A DNA stretch of 64,000 nt from Crambe crambe. Lineage: Eukaryota > Porifera > Demospongiae > Poecilosclerida > Crambeidae. The notes beneath the pieces are model-generated. The model saw only the letters and a program-made list of their open reading frames with translations, searched no databases and was not told the DNA's origin. Positions 58,965 through 64,000 of this stretch are shown piece by piece. How positions within the stretch are numbered: the first letter of the stretch is position 1; the number at the start of each line of letters is the position of its first letter. Location: positions 682,001 to 746,000 of the forward strand of contig OZ004595.1 in assembly GCA_963924555.1 (NCBI GenBank). Direction: 5' to 3'. The translations under genes and the position numbers were made by a program.

Positions 58965-61900
58965 ATGGCAGAGGGAAAATCGAAACAGGTGAGCTGTAAT
59001 GCATGCTCATCAGTAGGTTTAGAAATCCAGATGAAGAACTTGTTCACTACACGCATAGATGCCATTTATAAGGCTATGGCGCCTAAAATATTGGGGAGGA
59101 CAGCTGCATTGGTCGGCTAATTCGCCTCAAAACAGCAGCTGTTTGTTTGTTATGTACAGCCTGTCCTGCTATTTATCAGTTGGCCAATTTATCTTTCTAG
59201 TAGAGATAGCAGTTAGCTAGGTCTGCAAGTTCTTTTAGACTTGACTGGTAGATAGTGTTACTGCTAGTTTATAGTTTGACTATCTAGATGTTTCCTCCCT
59301 CTACAGAAACTCGAGAGAGAGCTTAAGATAGAATTGGAGGTGAGTTGTCATGAAAGTAGCTGCTGTGATGTTGTGTTGATCCAGTGCCCTCTGGTCAGTC
59401 ACTGCAAAGCACCTTAGGCCCATAGAAACAGTCTGTCAAAGATGAGGGGTGCTCGTATGCAGGGACGGGTTGCTTATTGGAATGCTGGACTACTCAACCT
59501 TAAAGCAGTTACCTCCAGCATGTGGGCCCCAATGTTTCGTACAGATTGTCAACACACCTCAGCTTGTGTGCCTACTAGACCCCTGTCCATTTTTATAGGC
59601 CAAATGCTGACTCGGCATAATTCCTAGTGCCCCTCTGCCGAAGGAAGTGGGTGGAGTCTAGTGACTCACAGACCCCAGGACAATATTGAGCACACTTTTT
59701 AATGAACATTCTCAACGTTTGGAGTGTGCAGCTCAAACACCTTGCATGCTAGACCCCTGCTCAATTTTTTACAAGCCGTTACCAACCCATTCAAGTGTGC
59801 CGAGGGAAATGGGCGGGGTCTAGTGACTCATGGACCCCATGACCTTATAGAGCATGATGTGCTCTACAGGTTCTCCAAGTTTGGAGGCCGTAGCTCGCAT
59901 GCTGTGGGTGTGGTGATTTTTTTTTGTGGTGCATGATGGCTGTCTTTGTGTGTTGGTTGTATGGTTGTCTCACCTTCTCTCTCTCACTCCTCACAGGACA
60001 AGGCATGGTATCAGAGTCTCAAAAGGTACAATGAACAGGTGAGTGATGAGTGTAGCAGTGGTGTGATGAGGGCGTGGCATGTGGCCCAGTCCATACCTGG
60101 TGTGTATTCCATGTGTGCAGAGATTGTCTGCTGCTCAGAAGGAGCTCAGTCAGCCTTCCCTGAGTGAATCTAGGAAATCTCAGCTTGAGGAGGAGGTGAA
60201 GTATTGTGAGGGAGAGATCCAGGGATGGAAAAAGATTCTCCTTACTAAAGAAGAAGAAATAAAGGAGCTGCAAGATGCCCTGGGGCAACTTACTTGTAAG
60301 TATAAAGATTTAACACTAATTAGATGATGTAATGATACATTATACAAGTTAAGTAATAGCCCAGAGCTATAAAATAGTGTGCGCTCAGCTGGGAGGTGTA
60401 ATTAGTAATTAATAGTAACATGTAAGAATTAATTAGTGACTAATTAAAAGTAGGTGAAATTAATAAATGTTTGAGTGGCCATAACTTTTGAAGGGAAAGT
60501 GCTATAGTCTCGAAATAAGAACCATTCTGCTCAGAAAATTCTACTCTTTCTTTGTGTCACTACTAGCATTACCTAAGAGAGTGTTAGGGAGGTGGTAATC
60601 CATTTTGGCATGTATTTTATTACCTTATTATCATTTTATCAGCAGAATGTGACTGTTGTGATGTCTTGTAACACTTATTATAAACTGTTATGTAAATAAT
60701 GTTCTTTTCCCCTCTTCAGCTGCTTCCCAGAAGCCTGACTCTTCTTCCCAGAAAGGAACACAGAGTGAGTATTATAATTAAGCCACAATAGAGGTATTTA
60801 CACCCTCCCCACATACAATGATGTGCTTTAATTGAGGTTCTGGGCCAATTAAATAACTTATGGTATTCAGTCAATGATTTACCTTACAGAACTGGCATCA
60901 AGTGGCTCACATCTAGATGATGCAACTAGAGAGAAAATGGTAAGTGTAATGGAAGAGGGGTGTGTGTATGCATTCATGTAGGGTGTGAACTCTATGATTG
61001 CTCTCCTGATTTCTCTGATTCAGTTCAACCAGTCCATGACGTGGGGCCATGTTGAGGCAATCATCATCAAGGTCCTGATAGTGGGGGCTGCTGGAGTCGG
61101 CAAATCCCTTTTTTTGTCTCGTCTCCTTGGTGTCGCTATTTCTCTCATCCGAAACAGTACAGGAGTGGTCGAGAAAGCCCAGAGGGTCAACTGTCAAAGG
61201 TTGGGCACAACAGATCACTTAAAGAACATAGTTTGGGAAGTGGTCGGACCGAAAGAACTGATGAAACTTCTTGCCGATGCCATAACCTCAGGAATTGAGA
61301 AGTTCACTGCTTCTGTTTCCCCTCCACATGCATCTCGTCGTTCCAATAATGGATCAGGTTCTCATTCGACCAGTTCTGCTGATGCAAGCTACTCTACAGC
61401 TAGAACTACCGTCCTTCAACTGATTGGTCGTTCCAAGGAAGGTAAATTGCTGAAGATGACTTGGATCTATCTGATAGATAGTGGAGGGCAGCCTCAGTTC
61501 CACGAGCTTCTTACAGCATTCATCAGAAACACCACTTTAGGTATCTTTGTCTTTAGGCTCTCAGATCGGCTGGACGATAAGCCACGGATTGAATACTACA
61601 AAGATGGAAAGCCACTGGGTGAGCCTTATCCTTTCCCCATGAGCCACAAGGAGATCTTCCAGCACTGTGTCCAGACCATTTCTTCCCTCCCTTCCACTTC
61701 TCCTCTGAAGGATCAGGCCCCAACTCGTCCGAAAATTCTCGTCTTGGGAACCCATCGAGACGAAGAGAGCAAGTGTTCCGAAACACGTGATGAAAAAGAG
61801 AAGATTCTCAGGGATATCTTGCATAAAGGGCCAAATCCTGACTCGGCCATCTCAGAAGATTTGATCTACTATGGAAATAGGTGCATCTTTCCTTTGAATG

Positions 61901-63004
61901 CTAAATCACCTGAGGAGCAGGACGAGGAGATCATCGGTGATATTCGAGACAAAATAGTGCGTCTTGCACCTCAACCCCAATCCATCCCACTGCAGTATTA
62001 CGCACTCGAACTGGAACTCGAAAAGAAAGAAGAGAGTGTGATTAGCTTCAAAGAATGTTTGGATATTGCCAAGCATTCCCTGCTTTTCGAAGAGACTGCG
62101 GCCAGAACTGCCATCCATCATCTGGATAGCCTCAACCTCATCCAGTACTTCCCAGAGTGTGCCGAAGAGGTCATATTCTGTGACCCCAACATCCTCCTCA
62201 ATAAGGTGAACGAGCTGATAGAGAAAAGCTACAGCTTGAGAGGTTTAACCCCTACAAAACTTGAGGCAGATGTGGGAGGGGACTGGATTAGATTCCACAT
62301 GCGTGGCAGGGTGACCTTACCCATGCTTAAAAAGTTTCCCGAAGGCTTCGTGCAAAATCTTTATGATCATCGCACTCTGGCCAAGATCTTTGAAGACCTG
62401 CTCATTTTCACTCGTTTTGAGCACGATGATAGCTTTTTCATGCCTGCCCTGCTCGATGTTAAAGATCTGAAGCTCATCCAGCGACCGACTAAGACGTGCC
62501 TAATCATAGCGTTCTCCTCTGGGTATGCCCCCTTGGGACTTTTTTCTTCCTCCATTGCCTTTCTGACTTCGAGCAAAAATCGATGGCCTTCTCCATGGAT
62601 GTTCTTGTTCGAAAAAGGTCAACTCTTCCGAAATGTGATCAGCTTTGATATGAATACGGTAAAGGTCACTCTTATTGACTGCTCAGCTCATTTCGAGGTT
62701 CATGTGCAGCTGCAGGAAGGCATGCAAGAAGACCCGTCCATGATGCCCGAAGTGTGCAGAATCATACGCCAAGGGATCAAGGAGGCCATCAAGCAATCGA
62801 TGAAGAAACGCCACATCTGTAGTGCATCGTATGGTGAGAGTTTCTTCTGCCCGTGTGACTCGTATGCTACCTACCACTTGGCCAGTGTGAAAGAAGTCTT
62901 TGGAAAGTATCGCAGGTGTTGTGATGTCCACACTGGAAAGGGTGGAGCTTTGGAGGAACATCACTACCAGTGGCTGGGAATAGAACCCTCTACACCATCA
63001 AAAG
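58965..63004 (+). CDS. Unit 6: coiled-coil Roc-COR protein (class A), Death exons not in window
   Basis: Exons: 58965..58988, 59307..59339, 59997..60038, 60121..60295, 60720..60764, 60890..60939 and 61024..63004, joining in phase to 783 codons. The start is MAEGKSKQ. It shares the P-loop GAAGVGKS, DSGGQ and GTHRD with units 2 and 3. The intron after 63004 follows unit 2 up to about 63233 and then switches abruptly to duplicate R4, which fills the rest of the window without a Death exon. Either the 3' exons lie beyond 64000 or the gene was truncated by this junction. If the intron is retained, the frame would run to a stop at 63105. Confidence 0.82.
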
Positions 63005-63237
63005 GTAGTAATACATTCTATTTAGCTAGTGGCCAAGGTACTGTAGGTGGCCGAGTCTTTGGTCACTCCAGCAGCTTGAACTACCTAGTGCATGCAGGCC
63101 TGTAACTGGGTACGGTGAACCTGCCTTAAAGACCACCTGTATCCAGTTCCCAAAGTATCATTTCGATTGATTTTGACCTCCATATAGAGACCATCTTCCT
63201 ATTAAGACCCACTTTTTTTTTGTGGCCCAGAGCTACA

Positions 63238-64000
63238 TGCCACATGGTAACATATTTTGAGCCAGAGAAAGACTACATGTAGCTGTATAGACAAGAACAG
63301 AATTATGAAGCTAAGCTACAGTTGATCTAGTTGTTATTTGGGTGTGGTTTGGTCAAAAGTCAGCCAAAAATTTTAGGGCTGGAGCTAGCTATTTTATAGT
63401 GGTACAGCTTGCGACCACACAGTGGCACATAGCTACTGTGCAAAGTGCACCATTTAGGCCCAGAAAATTTTTTTCTATTTTAGGTGTCTCAGATCCAATC
63501 TGGTGCAATCTGGAGCATCAAATTTATCCAACTGAACTTGGATAAACTATCAGTTTCATCTGTGTGAATGTGCAGCACCATTAGGTTATTCAAAGCATTT
63601 GACTCACTGTAGTTCTCAGGTAAGGACAATCCATACATTTGAGAATGCTAGTCTCTGAGTGATACAACTTTATTATATTATCATGAGCTTTAAATAGTGC
63701 CAAAATTTATAAATCACATTGTGCACCCACCCATGGTTCACCATGCTTTCTTAAATCAGCTAGGCTATAGAATTACAACTTCATTACTCTTATCAGTGAG
63801 TGGGTGGATGAATACCACAATTGTAATGGAGTAATGAAGTGTGAAATTGAAATTCCTGTAAGTTACATGTAGTGTTCATCCATCCACTAATTAATTAGTT
63901 GGTGATAAATCTTTTAAGTGGGACGGGATGTGGTATGAATAATTCACACATCTGATGAGTGAACACTTGCAACACCTAAAACTAATACTGTTGAATATCA
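63238..64000. repeat. Segmental duplicate 'R4', copy 2
   Basis: Copy of 56186..57010 joined to a unit 6 intron. Only scattered substitutions separate the two, so the duplication is recent. No exon seen. Confidence 0.85.

Noticed and set aside
1..64000. CRISPR arrays, operons, ribosome-binding sites or bacterial contamination
   Set aside because: Genes are split by GT-AG introns with coherent phases, tandem repeats are simple or satellite-like, and no prokaryotic gene was seen.
1..64000. tRNA or rRNA genes
   Set aside because: No cloverleaf with A and B box sequence or rRNA core sequence was recognised by eye; a covariance search would be needed to exclude them fully.

Overview
The window looks like part of an intron-rich animal genome. 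Short GT-AG introns, a delta-catenin-type armadillo gene ending in a PDZ ligand, C2H2 zinc-finger exons, a peroxisomal-type sarcosine/pipecolate oxidase and large numbers of Death-domain proteins all point to a metazoan. The combination, with Roc-COR-Death proteins in tandem expansion, fits a demosponge such as Amphimedon best. That assignment is an inference from gene content, not from a database match.

The dominant feature is a tandem, same-strand array of six paralogous genes (units 1-6, about 1-2053, 14825-21587, 24679-30404, 36189-41260, 46414-52943 and 58965-63004+). In the five units whose 5' end is visible I could join exons with consensus splice sites and unbroken phase. The protein has an N-terminal coiled coil of about 91 residues built from four small exons, a Ser-rich linker, a Ras-like Roc GTPase domain (P-loop, DxGGQ/H, THRD), a COR-like region, a Cys/His-rich C-terminus of the big exon, a Death-fold exon and a short Pro-rich tail. 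Units 1, 2, 3 and 6 share a nearly identical GTPase ('class A'). Units 4 and 5 carry a strongly diverged one ('class B') behind almost the same 5' cassette. Unit 5 additionally has an exon coding for a transmembrane helix between COR and Death, and unit 2 has a different Death-fold exon.

The most striking observation is in the coiled-coil micro-exons. They are far more variable between units than the introns around them: 23 of 42 sites vary in exon 3, against 2 of 82 in the adjoining intron. Framework codons are fixed and whole codons are replaced at other positions. Together with module swapping (unit 4 carries a fossil of the class A exon tail in its intron) this suggests a locus that diversifies a recognition-like N-terminus while recombination homogenises the rest.

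Between the units lie other genes or fragments. A minus-strand gene at about 7.1-9.4 kb joins an OTU protease, a PHD-like finger and a Ulp1/C48 protease. Three copies of a minus-strand zinc-finger exon sit behind pyrimidine repeats of very different length. A 5'-truncated delta-catenin lies at 42.7-45.9 kb, with a second copy of its tail at 2.3-2.5 kb. A 5'-truncated PIPOX-like gene lies at 53.1-54.7 kb, and a Ty3/Gypsy polyprotein tail at 55.6-55.9 kb. The rest is segmentally duplicated intergenic DNA with MITEs, inverted-repeat elements, satellites and microsatellites. No tRNA, rRNA, CRISPR or prokaryotic-type feature was seen.
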